64,000 nucleotides of DNA, from assembly GCA_031551355.1 (NCBI GenBank), contig JAVBNT010000036.1, positions 18,825 through 82,824 on the forward strand, read 5' to 3'. Both the position numbers and the translations under genes were made by a program. This DNA comes from JAVBNT01 sp031551355. Lineage in GTDB: Bacteria; Vulcanimicrobiota; CADAWZ01. The notes under the pieces are model-generated. The model ran no database searches. It was not told the DNA's origin and saw only the letters and a program-made list of their open reading frames with translations. Below are positions 17,388 to 30,068 of this stretch, in pieces; within the stretch, counting starts at the first letter, position 1; every line of letters starts with the position of its first letter.

Positions 17388-18680
17388 TTGGAGCCGCATG
17401 TGCCTATACCGATAGAGAATAATGGCGTTATTTTTGTGATTTTGCTGATATGTGTCTGTGCCGTGGCCTTTTTTTCAAGCTCCGAAGCAGCATTGATTGC
17501 GGTGAACAGGATAAGGCTTAAGAATCTGGTGGAGAAGGGCAATAAAAATGCCCAGGCCGCGGAAAAGGTTGTTTCCAACCATGACAAGCTTTTTGCGACG
17601 ATACTTGCGACTGAAAATATGTTTATTATTTTTGCCTCTTCCCTGGCCGGTGTGTTGGCAGTGAATTTGCTTGGAAAAAACGGTCTGGCAATATCGACTA
17701 TTGTTATGACTATTTTTATTGTTATTTTCGGAGAAATAACCCCGAAAACATTTGCCGCTCAAAATGCCCTTAAAATATCGCTGATTGTTGCCAGGCCTAT
17801 TGGTATTATAATCAATCTTCTTTCGCCGATAATCTCTATTTTGGCATTTATTTCCAAATCAATTATCAAGCTTTTGGGCGGAAATCCCAGTTCAAATCCG
17901 TATATTCTTACGGAAGATGAGATTAGAATGGTCATTAATGACGGTGCCAAAGAAGGCGTTCTTGCCAATACCGAAAAGCAAATGATCGAAGGTATCTTCG
18001 AATTTTCCAAAACTTCTGCCGGTGAAATAATGGTTCCCAGGGTTGATATGGCTACTCTGCCACACACGTCGACGCTTGTGGATGCTATTAAGGTCATTAA
18101 TGAAACAGGGCATTCCAGGCTGCCGGTGAGACAGGACTCGGCTGATAATATTATTGGCGTTGTTTATGCCAAGGATATATTGAAAAAATATCAGGAAGAT
18201 CTTAATTCCATCTGTGTCGCCGATATTCTGCGCGAATGCCATTTTGCTCCTGAAAGTCAGAGTATTGTAACTTTGTTTGCTGAATTGCGTGAGAAAAAAG
18301 CCAGTATTGCCATTATCGTCGATGAGTTTGGCGGTACTGCCGGCCTTATTTCCATTGAGACGCTTATTGAGGAAATTGTCGGTGATATTGATGACGAGTT
18401 TGATACGCCGCAGGCTGATTTTGAAAAAGTCGGTGAGGATGAGTATATCGTCAATGCTAAAATGGCTATTTATGACTTAAAAGAGTTGCTGGGAATAGAA
18501 GTGCCTGACGGCGATTATCAGACCGTAGGCGGTTTTGTGATCAGTCTTATCGAGAGTATCCCTTCACGAGGCGATATTGCCGAGTATTCTTCCTATGAAT
18601 TTATAGTTGAGAGTACTGAGGCATACCGCCTGTCAAAAATAAGGATCAGGCCCGGAAAGCATAAGAAAAAAGTTGCCTGA
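17388..18680 (+). CDS. CNNM/CBS/CorC-domain membrane protein (UPF0053, hemolysin C-like)
   Basis: 430 aa from the TTG at 17388, preferred because GGAGG lies eight bases upstream. An in-frame ATG at 17373 overlaps that same site and has no ribosome site of its own. An N-terminal DUF21/CNNM region with about four helices (SSSEAALIAVNRIRLKNLV, FGEITPKTFA) is followed by two CBS domains (IMVPRVDM, GHSRLPV) and a C-terminal CorC/HlyC FAD-like domain (IIVDEFGGTAGLISIE, DYQTVGGFV). Family members are linked to Mg2+/Co2+ efflux or homeostasis. The gene is monocistronic or leads into rnr 55 bp downstream. Confidence 0.88.
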   Translation: MEPHVPIPIENNGVIFVILLICVCAVAFFSSSEAALIAVNRIRLKNLVEKGNKNAQAAEKVVSNHDKLFATILATENMFIIFASSLAGVLAVNLLGKNGLAISTIVMTIFIVIFGEITPKTFAAQNALKISLIVARPIGIIINLLSPIISILAFISKSIIKLLGGNPSSNPYILTEDEIRMVINDGAKEGVLANTEKQMIEGIFEFSKTSAGEIMVPRVDMATLPHTSTLVDAIKVINETGHSRLPVRQDSADNIIGVVYAKDILKKYQEDLNSICVADILRECHFAPESQSIVTLFAELREKKASIAIIVDEFGGTAGLISIETLIEEIVGDIDDEFDTPQADFEKVGEDEYIVNAKMAIYDLKELLGIEVPDGDYQTVGGFVISLIESIPSRGDIAEYSSYEFIVESTEAYRLSKIRIRPGKHKKKVA

Positions 18681-18735
18681 TTTGTGTTTTGTATTATATT
18701 TTTTGATTGCTTATCCCGTTTAGGAGTAAATTTTA

Positions 18736-20742
18736 GTGAGTTTAGTATTACAGGAAGGTTTTTTGATTGAAATTTACCATAATAAGCAGATAATTTGTGC
18801 TTATTGTTTCGGTCAGCATAACTCTGTCCTTCAATGTATAACTGAAGAAGGCAGGGAGATAAAGCTTCCCAGAGACAAGGTTTTGTCGGCTTTCAGGTGT
18901 GATGAGCTGAAAAACGGAAGCAGGGATGAAATAAAAAAATATCTTGTTTCTCTTTCCCGTGAAAGGGATGTTATCAAGCAGGCTATCCCGATAAGGGAGC
19001 TTTGGGAGTTTTCGCTGCTGGAGCGTGATTCATACACAGTAAAGGATCTCGCTTCTTTTTATTTCGGTGATTCATGCTCTGAAGACGAATTTTCTGCCAT
19101 GCGCCGCCTGTTGCTTGCCGATCATCTTTATTTCAAAAGGAAAGATGATCTTTTTTTTCCGCAGAGTGCGGAATATGTTGAATCGTTAATACACAAAATG
19201 GATGTTGAAAAAGACCGTAAGGATAAAAATGAGCGCCTTGCGGATTATTTCCGGAAAGTTATGTCGGGAATTATACCGCCGATGACACCGGAAGTAGAGG
19301 ATATTATTCCGTCACTGATAGATGTCGCCGTAAAGAAGAGTGACTCGCAGAAATATAAGGAAACAATGTCTGTTTTTCAGCTTTCCGGGATTACTTCAAA
19401 CAGAGCGGCATTTGATATTCTTGTTAAGGTAGGAATTTTTTCCGCAGATGAAAATTTGCTGCTTAGATATTATGAGGTGGAGACAGAGTTCCCTGACGAT
19501 GTGACGGATGAGTGCCGGCGTGTCATTACCGCTGATTCTTCCGCCTCTTATGACGGTTACGACGACTTTACAAATTTGAATGTCATAAGCATAGACGATG
19601 AATATACCAAAGATGTCGATGATGCCATCAATGTTGAAAAAGTTGGTGATAATTATCACGTTGCCGTCCATATAGCCGATATCAGCCGTCTGGTCAGAAA
19701 GGATTCGCTGATAGATATTGAGGCGAAAAAGAGGGGCACGTCAATATATTTGCCTGATTTGACGATTAATATGCTTCCCCCTGCTCTGCCGGAGGATAAA
19801 GCCGGTCTGGTAGCAGGTCAGGGAAGGTGTGCTATGTCCTTTTGTTTTGTCCTTGACCCTCAGGCAAATTTACTCGATTTTTCGATAAAAAAGAGCATTA
19901 TAAAAGTTTCGCACCGTTACCGCTATGATGATGGTGAAGAGCTTTTGGCGAAGGATAGTGATGTTGCCACACTTTATGCCCTGGCTTCAATGCTGCTTAA
20001 AAAGAGATTGGAGAAAGGGGCTGTTTATGCGCCTTTCCCTAGGGTGGTAGTTCATGTGTCGGATGGGCTTCCGGTTATTAAAAAAGATCTTCCTACAGCT
20101 CCTCTGCAAATTCTGGTTTCCGAATTTATGATACTTGCCAATTCCTGTTTGGGAGAATATTGTTTTAGGAATAATATTCCGGCATTTTTTAGAAATCAGG
20201 AGACTCCCAAGGAAAAGGTTCCCGAAGATATGGACCTTGCCAGTATGTATAATCTGCATCAAATCAGGAAATATTTAAAAAAAGTCTGTATTTCCACGGA
20301 GTCGCATGGTCATTATGCTTTGGGGATATCCCATTACGTACAGGCTACTTCCCCGCTCAGAAGGTATATGGATCTCGTGATGCAGCGTCAGGTGAAGCAT
20401 TTTATAGATACCGGCAAGCCTCTTTATACGGTTAATGATCTCGGCGAGCTCATTCTGGAGCTTGATTTGGCTCGCAGTACTGCCGAGCATATAGAAAGAA
20501 AATCAAAGCATTACTGGATTTTGAAATATCTTGAGCAGCTTGGAAGAACTGAGCAGAGAGCTATTGTTTTGCGGCTGACTTCGAGAGGCATTCATGTCCA
20601 GCTCTGTGATTTGTTATTAGAGGCCGAGGTCCCCAGGCCTCATAATGTGGATTTACATCCGGGAATGTATATTTATGTCATGCCTGAAATCGTCTGGCCG
20701 TATGATTATGAGGTAAAGCTAACTTTTTCCGGCATCGAATAA
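18736..20742 (+). CDS. rnr: RNase II/R family 3'-5' exoribonuclease
   Basis: 668 aa from a GTG with TAGGAG upstream. The N-terminus is a divergent cold-shock-like part. The RNB domain starts near 270, with the metal-binding Asp cluster SIDDEYTKDVDDAI (about 285-299), YHVAVHIADISRLV, RGTSIYLPD, LPPALPEDKAGL and SPLRRYMDLVMQRQ. It degrades RNA from the 3' end. At 668 aa it is shorter than E. coli RNase R and ends in a weak S1-like strand set, so it may be closer to the RNase II-like forms of cyanobacteria and plastids. Its TAA stop lies at the edge of the structured repeat that follows. Confidence 0.88.
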   Translation: MSLVLQEGFLIEIYHNKQIICAYCFGQHNSVLQCITEEGREIKLPRDKVLSAFRCDELKNGSRDEIKKYLVSLSRERDVIKQAIPIRELWEFSLLERDSYTVKDLASFYFGDSCSEDEFSAMRRLLLADHLYFKRKDDLFFPQSAEYVESLIHKMDVEKDRKDKNERLADYFRKVMSGIIPPMTPEVEDIIPSLIDVAVKKSDSQKYKETMSVFQLSGITSNRAAFDILVKVGIFSADENLLLRYYEVETEFPDDVTDECRRVITADSSASYDGYDDFTNLNVISIDDEYTKDVDDAINVEKVGDNYHVAVHIADISRLVRKDSLIDIEAKKRGTSIYLPDLTINMLPPALPEDKAGLVAGQGRCAMSFCFVLDPQANLLDFSIKKSIIKVSHRYRYDDGEELLAKDSDVATLYALASMLLKKRLEKGAVYAPFPRVVVHVSDGLPVIKKDLPTAPLQILVSEFMILANSCLGEYCFRNNIPAFFRNQETPKEKVPEDMDLASMYNLHQIRKYLKKVCISTESHGHYALGISHYVQATSPLRRYMDLVMQRQVKHFIDTGKPLYTVNDLGELILELDLARSTAEHIERKSKHYWILKYLEQLGRTEQRAIVLRLTSRGIHVQLCDLLLEAEVPRPHNVDLHPGMYIYVMPEIVWPYDYEVKLTFSGIE

Positions 20743-20870
20743 ATCAATTCAAAAAGGCGAATCTGCGTCGTCGCAGTGAATTTCTCTCGCTCAACGTAGT
20801 GAACCTACGCCTCGTTCGTAGAAATTCCCTTTGCCTTAGCATCTCCACCTTTTTGAATTGATTTTATTTT
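20741..20870. repeat. Structured 3' repeat, copy downstream of rnr
   Basis: The left arm ATCAATTCAAAAAGGCG pairs with the right arm CACCTTTTTGAATTGAT. The interior GCGAATC..GCGTCG, AATTTCTCTCG and CGTAG..CTACGCCTC..CGTAGAAATT is shared with copies at 54857-54983 and 55148-55262. The stop codon of rnr touches the left arm. Confidence 0.65.
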
Positions 20871-20875
20871 TAATG

Positions 20876-20920
20876 AATTCCCCTCCTTTGGAGGGGTGTC
20901 GCGAAGCGACGGGGTGGTTT
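20876..20920. repeat. CCCCTCC-TTT-GGAGGGG double-hairpin repeat, copy 1
   Basis: CCCCTCC-TTT-GGAGGGG followed by GTCGC-GAA-GCGAC and GGGGTGGTTT. A second copy lies at 21079-21123 with one base changed. Similar boxes are dispersed in many genomes. Confidence 0.7.
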
Positions 20921-20994
20921 CCGCGTGGACAGCCCGGATATTCTCTCTGAATTCTACGCATCGCTCGTCGAAATCCGGTTTTCCTTAGATTTTC

Positions 20995-21064
20995 CGCCGG
21001 TTTCAATTGATTTATTTTTTTAACGAATTATCTTCACATCTCCGCCTTTTTGAATTGATTTGGA
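20995..21064. repeat. Partial right arms of the structured repeat
   Basis: CGCCGGTTTCAATTGATTTA (20995-21014) and CTCCGCCTTTTTGAATTGAT (from about 21041) are two further right-arm fragments of the repeat family found after rnr. Confidence 0.5.
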
Positions 21065-21078
21065 TTTTAATTTTGATA

Positions 21079-21123
21079 AATTCCCCTCCTTTGGAGGGGT
21101 GTTGCGAAGCGACGGGGTGGTTT
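21079..21123. repeat. CCCCTCC-TTT-GGAGGGG double-hairpin repeat, copy 2
   Basis: Same as 20876-20920, with GTTGC-GAA-GCGAC in the second hairpin. Together the repeats fill the 405-bp gap after rnr, which has no gene. Confidence 0.7.
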
Positions 21124-21147
21124 AGGCAAATGCGGCAGTATATTTTA

Positions 21148-21883
21148 TCATCCCTTTGGCCTCTCCAGAATCTTCAAGTAATCAGTAACTTCCAGGACTT
21201 TTTTGTTGGCCGAGGATGTTATGATAAAGGTATACTCGCCCGGCGGGTTCTTCACGCCGTCGGTATATCCGTTCCACGAGAAAAAGCCTACTTCGTTTTT
21301 GGTTTTGCGCACGATAGCATCTGAACCCCAATCGTACCTGAGATTGCCGGCTGAGTCATATACCTTGCAGTAAAGTTTCTCGCCTTGCATATTCTTGCAG
21401 AGAACGTTAATTTTGTGACAATAGTAACCTTTTGAATTGTAATGAGTCTCGTAAGACTTGAATGAAAACTCTGCGGGAGGCGCAGTGTGCTTTATGTTAT
21501 ACGGCCAGCTCCAGGTTTCCATCCCTGCAACGTGTACCAGCAGTTTAAAGGTGTAGTCCCGCTTGCATAATTGGAAAAGTCTATACTATAATTCCGTTTT
21601 ATCGCCTGATTGGCGGGGACTCTCTCCGGACTCCAGGACAGAAGTTCTGTTCCGCTGGAATTAAGAAGCTTGGCATAAACACTCACTGCCAGGTTGCCCT
21701 GCATATTTTTAACCGTAAAGCCCATCCAATACTTCCCATCCTTATTGTAAGGCTCATGTTTTGCTACTTTTGCATACTGCGATGAATCTATGGCCATAAC
21801 AGGCGGTATTGTCAGCAGCATTATTGTTGTTGTCAGCACCGGCATTATTAAAAAAAGTGCGTTAGTATTTTAGTTTTTTTCAA
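21148..21883 (-). pseudogene. Secreted two-domain protein gene broken by two frameshifts
   Basis: The intact gene should start at the TTG at 21881-21883 (GAGGAG seven bases before). It first encodes MKKTKILTHFF, which shifts frame in an A7 run (21850-21856) to continue the signal peptide IMPVLTTTIMLLTIPPVMA. A second shift at a CCC run (21558-21560) joins ...SNYASG to YTFKLLVHVAG. The rebuilt protein has two similar Ig-like domains, each with a K-NMQG motif (VKNMQGN, CKNMQGE). Both shifts are single bases in homopolymers, so sequencing error is as likely as decay. Function unknown; probably extracytoplasmic. Confidence 0.7.
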
Positions 21884-22004
21884 AATAATTCTCCTCTTCG
21901 TTTTGAACAGCTCTATAAATATTCGTGGGATTTTCAAAATATCATACAAAATTGTTCCGAAATTTCGCGTAAATTTGATTTGAAAAAAATATTTGAAGAA
22001 TGTA

Positions 22005-22033
22005 TTGACATTGTATTTTCTTTTTGATATCAT
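22005..22033 (+). promoter_or_regulatory. rpoBC promoter
   Basis: TTGACA (22005-22010), 17 bp, TATCAT (22028-22033): a perfect -35 and 5 of 6 at -10. The leader to rpoB is about 145 nt. Confidence 0.78.
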
Positions 22034-22119
22034 AATGTGACTTGTAAATTAGTTGGTGGGATGTGACGTACAATTATTCAGTATAAAGCATTCTTTTTTA
22101 AAAAATAGATGTTAAAGCG

Positions 22120-22158
22120 AGGCCCTTAATTTGAAGGGCCTGGCTTTTTTGTATTTTT
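22120..22158 (+). terminator. Terminator-like hairpin in the rpoB leader
   Basis: AGGCCCTT-AATTTG-AAGGGCCT followed by GGCTTTTTTGTATTTTT, 27 bases before the rpoB start. Downstream of the promoter, it fits a partial terminator (attenuator) that sets rpoBC levels. Confidence 0.7.
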
Positions 22159-22185
22159 AAGTGAGGGTGCGCAGGAGGTTGCCGT

Positions 22186-25926
<3,741 letters not shown>

Positions 25927-25943
25927 TCGAACTTAATCAGCTT

Positions 25944-25956
25944 CGCCCTTCGGGCG
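25944..25956 (+). other. UUCG-capped hairpin in the rpoB-rpoC gap
   Basis: CGCCCTTCGGGCG, a short stem with a cUUCGg loop, just before the rpoC Shine-Dalgarno AAGGAGG. It may be an mRNA stability or processing element; no T-run follows. Confidence 0.4.
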
Positions 25957-25976
25957 TCCCTAAGGAGGAACCATTC

Positions 25977-28900
25977 GTGATTGATGTAAATAATTTTGAG
26001 GCTATGAAAATCGGCCTTGCTTCTCCTGAACAGATAAGACAATGGTCTTACGGTGAAGTAAAAAAACCGGAAACAATAAATTACAGAACCCTTAAACCTG
26101 AAAGAGACGGATTGTTTTGTGAAAAAATCTTCGGCCCTATTAAGGATTGGGAATGTCATTGCGGTAAATACAAAAGAATCCGCTTCAAGGGTATAATATG
26201 CGATAAGTGCGGCGTTGAAGTTACGCGCTCAAAGGTGAGAAGAGACCGTATCGGGCACATTGAACTTGCAAGTCCTGTTTCGCATATATGGTATTTCAAG
26301 GGAGTTCCTACAAGAATCGGCCTTTTACTCGATATGTCGCCGAGAACTCTTGAGAAGATCATCTATTTTGCTGCTTATGTCGTAACCAATCCCGGCGATA
26401 CCCCGCTTTTGACAAAACAGCTTTTGACGGAAATGGAGTACCGTGACGCCAGGGAAAAATACGGACAGTCATTCCGTGCCGGAATGGGTGCCGAGGCGAT
26501 CAAAGAGCTGTTGGAAGGTGTCAAACTGGAAGAGCTTTATGCAAAGCTTCGTGAGGAAGTTAAAACTCTCCAGGGGCAGAAAAAAAGCAAGGCCATTAAA
26601 CGCCTTGATGTCGTTGAGGCCTTCAGAAAATCGGGAAATAAACCGATTTGGATGGTTCTTGATGTCATACCTGTGATTCCTCCGGAACTGCGTCCGATGG
26701 TTCAGCTTGACGGCGGCCGGTTTGCCACTTCGGATCTTAATGATCTTTACAGACGCGTTATTAATAGAAACAACCGTTTGAAAAGACTGCTTGATCTCGG
26801 TGCACCCGATATTATCGTTAAAAATGAAAAAAGAATGCTTCAGGAAGCTGTTGACGCTTTGATCGACAACGGCAGAAGAGGCCGTCCCGTTACCGGTCCC
26901 AATAACCGCCCGCTGAAATCCCTTTCCGATATGTTGAAAGGTAAGCAGGGACGTTTCAGACAGAATCTTCTCGGGAAACGCGTTGACTATTCGGGCCGTT
27001 CCGTTATCGTTGTCGGTCCGTATCTGAAACTTCACCAGTGCGGTTTGCCGAAAGAGATGGCGCTTGAGCTTTTCAAACCTTTTGTAATGAAAAAGCTTGT
27101 GGATAAAGGACTTGTCCACAATATTAAAAGTTCGAAAAAAATGGTCGAGAGGGTCCGCCCTGAAGTTTGGGACGTTCTTGAAGAAGTTATTAAGGATCAT
27201 CCTGTGCTGCTGAACCGTGCCCCAACCCTGCACAGACTCGGTATCCAGGCTTTTGAGCCGGTGCTTGTTGAGGGTAAGGCCATTCAGATTCATCCGCTTG
27301 TATGTACCCCTTACAATGCTGACTTTGACGGCGATCAGATGGCGGTTCATCTGCCTTTGTCGGCGGGAGCCCAGGCGGAAGCACGTCTTTTGATGTTGTC
27401 GGCAAACAATATTTTGCTGCCGGCGTTCGGGGTGCCGGCTTGTACTCCTACTCAGGATATGGTTCTCGGATCTTATTATTTGACTATTGACAAGCCTAAT
27501 GCCAAAGGTGAAGGCAGATATTTCAGTAGCCAGGATGAGGCTATTATGGCTTATTATTCCGATGAAATTGAACTTCATGCGATTATCAAAGTAAGAATGC
27601 CTTCCGGCAAAATGGAGCCGGTCGGTAAGGGTGAGATTGACAGGGGATATTTAGAAGAAACTACCGTTGGCAGGCTGATATTCAATCAGGCGATACCTAA
27701 GGATTACGGTATTCCGTATGTCAATGAAATCGTCGGCAAGAAACACCTTGCCAAACTGGTCCATGAGTGTCACCGTAATCACGGTAACTCGAAGACGGCA
27801 TTCCTGCTTGATAATATTAAGACTCTTGGCTTCCAGTTTGCCACTAAATCGGGAACGACAATCGGTATAGATGATGTCCAGATTCCCCCGGAGAAAAAAG
27901 AGATACTCCAACAGGCTGATAATGAAGTTAATGAGACTGAAGATCAGTTTGCCGATGGTTTGATGACCGATGAAGAAAAATACAGGAAAATCATTTCCAT
28001 CTGGAACAGGACCACAAATGAGGTCGAAGAGGCGATGATGAGATACCTCGACCGGCTCAATCCTATATATATGATGGCAACATCAGGTGCCAGAGGTAAT
28101 CCGGCCCAGGTAAAACAGATTGCCGGTATGAGAGGACTTATGGCGGATCCGTCCGGGCGCATTATTCCTCTGCCGATCCGCGCAAACTTGAAAGAGGGAC
28201 TGTCGGTGCTTGAGTACTTTATTTCAACCCACGGTGCCAGAAAAGGTCTTGCCGATACGGCACTGCGAACAGCCGACTCCGGTTATCTGACCAGAAGACT
28301 TGTTGATGTGGCTCAGGATATTATCGTCAGGGAAGATGACTGTTTCTCCACTGATTACGTCAATATGACTGATATCAGCGACGGATACGATTCTATCGTT
28401 AATCTCGGTGAAAGATGCCTTGGAAGAGTTCTCGCTGAAGATGTAATCGATCCCGAAACGGGAGAAGTTCTTATTCCGGCCGACAAGGAAGTTGACGAAG
28501 AAGAATCGGTTCTTATTGACAAGCTTGGAATTGCCGTATTAAAAGTCCGCTCTGTCCTTACTTGCAGAACGCGTCATGGTGTCTGCCGCAAGTGTTACGG
28601 AAGGAACCTTGCCACCGGCAAAACGGTTGAGATTGGAGAGGCTGTCGGAACAATTGCCGCTCAGTCAATCGGTGAACCGGGAACACAGTTGACGCTGAGA
28701 ACGTTCCACTTGGGCGGTGTGGCTACCGAAGATATTATTCAGGGTTTGCCGAGAGTGGAAGAGCTGTTTGAGGCCCGTAAACCGAAACACTGTGCAGTAA
28801 TCTCGGAAATTGACGGTACTCTTACTATTATGGACGACAAGACCATGCGCCGCCTGATAGTCCGTAATGATGAAGGTCAGGAAGCTATTTATTCGGTTCC

Positions 28901-29735
28901 TTTCAGTGCAAGGCTTAAAATGTTTAATAGCCGCAAGATTTCCGAGGGCGATTATGTTAAACAGGGAACACAGCTTACCGAAGGTCCGAAGAATCCGCAT
29001 GACGTTCTGAGAATTCAAGGTGTTGTCGAAGTTCAGAAATATATTGTTGATGAAATTCAGATTGTTTACCGTTCTCAGGGCGTGGATATCAATGATAAAC
29101 ACGTGGAAGTCATCGTCAGACAGATGCTGCGCAAGGTCAAAATTGAGGATTCCGGTGAGACGGATCTGCTGCCCGGCAGTCTTGTCGATACCTGGGATTT
29201 CGAGGAAGTTAACCAGAAAATTTTTGATGAGTTTGGTCCTGACGAAGAAAAAATTGCCAAATGCCGCAACGTCATTCTCGGTGTGACCAAAGCTTCGCTG
29301 GCAACTGAATCGTTCCTTTCGGCCGCATCCTTCCAGGAAACGACCAGGGTTCTTACTGAAGCCGCTATTAACGGCAAGATAGATCCTCTGCTTGGTCTGA
29401 AAGAAAATGTTATTATCGGTAAACTGATTCCGGCGGGAACAGGCATGCCGCGTTACCGTCAGGTCGAGCTTGAGGGAGCTATTCCTCCTCCGCAGGCTTC
29501 TGCATGGGGGCACGAGGTTAGAGAAGACGAGGATATGGGCATTGCCGAGGCTTTGCGCGAGATGACCGATTCCTATGGGCTGCAGCAGTCTGCCCAGGTG
29601 CCCGAGGATACTGATATGGGAGTCGATGTTGAAGTGGCGGACGATACCGGAGAAGAGGAAATTGCCGATCTCGCGGGATTTGAGGTTTTTGAGGGTGATG
29701 AAGATGTGCCGCTTGATGTTGATACCGACATTTAA
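25977..29735 (+). CDS. rpoC: RNA polymerase subunit beta'
   Basis: 1252 aa from a GTG with AAGGAGG upstream. The N-terminal zinc site is CHCGKYKRIRFKGIICDKCG. The active-site Asp triad is NADFDGDQMAVH (D449, D451, D453). The bridge-helix/trigger-loop region includes HGARKGLADTALRTADSGYLTRRLVD, and a second zinc site is CRTRHGVCRKCYG. The C-terminus closes with the usual QEDLGIAEALRE-type helix and then an unusual, strongly acidic tail of about 40 residues (DMGVDVEVADDTGEEE). No large lineage insert is evident between the conserved blocks. A strong terminator follows. Confidence 0.98.
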   Translation: MIDVNNFEAMKIGLASPEQIRQWSYGEVKKPETINYRTLKPERDGLFCEKIFGPIKDWECHCGKYKRIRFKGIICDKCGVEVTRSKVRRDRIGHIELASPVSHIWYFKGVPTRIGLLLDMSPRTLEKIIYFAAYVVTNPGDTPLLTKQLLTEMEYRDAREKYGQSFRAGMGAEAIKELLEGVKLEELYAKLREEVKTLQGQKKSKAIKRLDVVEAFRKSGNKPIWMVLDVIPVIPPELRPMVQLDGGRFATSDLNDLYRRVINRNNRLKRLLDLGAPDIIVKNEKRMLQEAVDALIDNGRRGRPVTGPNNRPLKSLSDMLKGKQGRFRQNLLGKRVDYSGRSVIVVGPYLKLHQCGLPKEMALELFKPFVMKKLVDKGLVHNIKSSKKMVERVRPEVWDVLEEVIKDHPVLLNRAPTLHRLGIQAFEPVLVEGKAIQIHPLVCTPYNADFDGDQMAVHLPLSAGAQAEARLLMLSANNILLPAFGVPACTPTQDMVLGSYYLTIDKPNAKGEGRYFSSQDEAIMAYYSDEIELHAIIKVRMPSGKMEPVGKGEIDRGYLEETTVGRLIFNQAIPKDYGIPYVNEIVGKKHLAKLVHECHRNHGNSKTAFLLDNIKTLGFQFATKSGTTIGIDDVQIPPEKKEILQQADNEVNETEDQFADGLMTDEEKYRKIISIWNRTTNEVEEAMMRYLDRLNPIYMMATSGARGNPAQVKQIAGMRGLMADPSGRIIPLPIRANLKEGLSVLEYFISTHGARKGLADTALRTADSGYLTRRLVDVAQDIIVREDDCFSTDYVNMTDISDGYDSIVNLGERCLGRVLAEDVIDPETGEVLIPADKEVDEEESVLIDKLGIAVLKVRSVLTCRTRHGVCRKCYGRNLATGKTVEIGEAVGTIAAQSIGEPGTQLTLRTFHLGGVATEDIIQGLPRVEELFEARKPKHCAVISEIDGTLTIMDDKTMRRLIVRNDEGQEAIYSVPFSARLKMFNSRKISEGDYVKQGTQLTEGPKNPHDVLRIQGVVEVQKYIVDEIQIVYRSQGVDINDKHVEVIVRQMLRKVKIEDSGETDLLPGSLVDTWDFEEVNQKIFDEFGPDEEKIAKCRNVILGVTKASLATESFLSAASFQETTRVLTEAAINGKIDPLLGLKENVIIGKLIPAGTGMPRYRQVELEGAIPPPQASAWGHEVREDEDMGIAEALREMTDSYGLQQSAQVPEDTDMGVDVEVADDTGEEEIADLAGFEVFEGDEDVPLDVDTDI

Positions 29736-29770
29736 CATCTAAGTCTGTAAGTAATAATATAATGTATAGA

Positions 29771-29805
29771 AACAGACCTGTTTTTTTAGGCAGGTCTGTT
29801 TTTGT
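29771..29805 (+). terminator. rpoC terminator
   Basis: AACAGACCTG, a 10-base loop, CAGGTCTGTT, then TTTGTG. A perfect 10-bp stem 35 bp after the rpoC stop. Confidence 0.85.
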
Positions 29806-29850
29806 GTCTTGCTATATTGAACTATTTGGAAAAGATAATACGAAGCGTTT

Positions 29851-30007
29851 TAGTGTTAAGAGAAAAGTGTTTCCCGCAGAGAAGGGGAGAACACAGAGGT
29901 TTTCCCGGAATTATCCTCCGTGGCCTCTATGACTCTGTGAGGGAAAGACATAAACTACCGGAAAATGTCAAAATTGGTGATGAAAAATACTAACTTGATG
30001 ACATTGG
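29851..30007. repeat. CTCTGTG-type element, diverged copy
   Basis: It shares CGCAGAGAAGGGGAGAACAC, ATTATCCTCCGTGGCCTCTA, CTGTGAGGGAAA and GAAAAATACTAACTTGATGA with the complete element at 57374-57528, in the same orientation. The left end is degraded. It fills most of the 333-bp gap after rpoC. Confidence 0.65.
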
Positions 30008-30022
30008 GAAGGGGCTTGCCTG

Positions 30023-30051
30023 TTTACAGACAAAATTAATTATTTTATTCT
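30023..30051 (+). promoter_or_regulatory. Candidate promoter of the zinc-ribbon paralogue cluster
   Basis: TTTACA, 17 bp, TATTCT, ending 17 bp before the first start codon. The leader would be about 10 nt, so the fit is only moderate. Confidence 0.4.
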
Positions 30052-30068
30052 TGATATAGGACTAAAAC

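Larger units (their letters stand above)
21884..22185. other. 302-bp rpoB upstream region
   Basis: It holds the rpoB promoter and leader hairpin listed separately, plus AT-rich sequence next to the divergent broken gene. rplL, which usually precedes rpoB, is not here. Confidence 0.7.

Noticed and set aside
26469..27578. Long minus-strand open frame opposite rpoC
   Set aside because: It is a shadow of the rpoC coding frame and has no family features; similar frames opposite 28665-29738 were dropped for the same reason.
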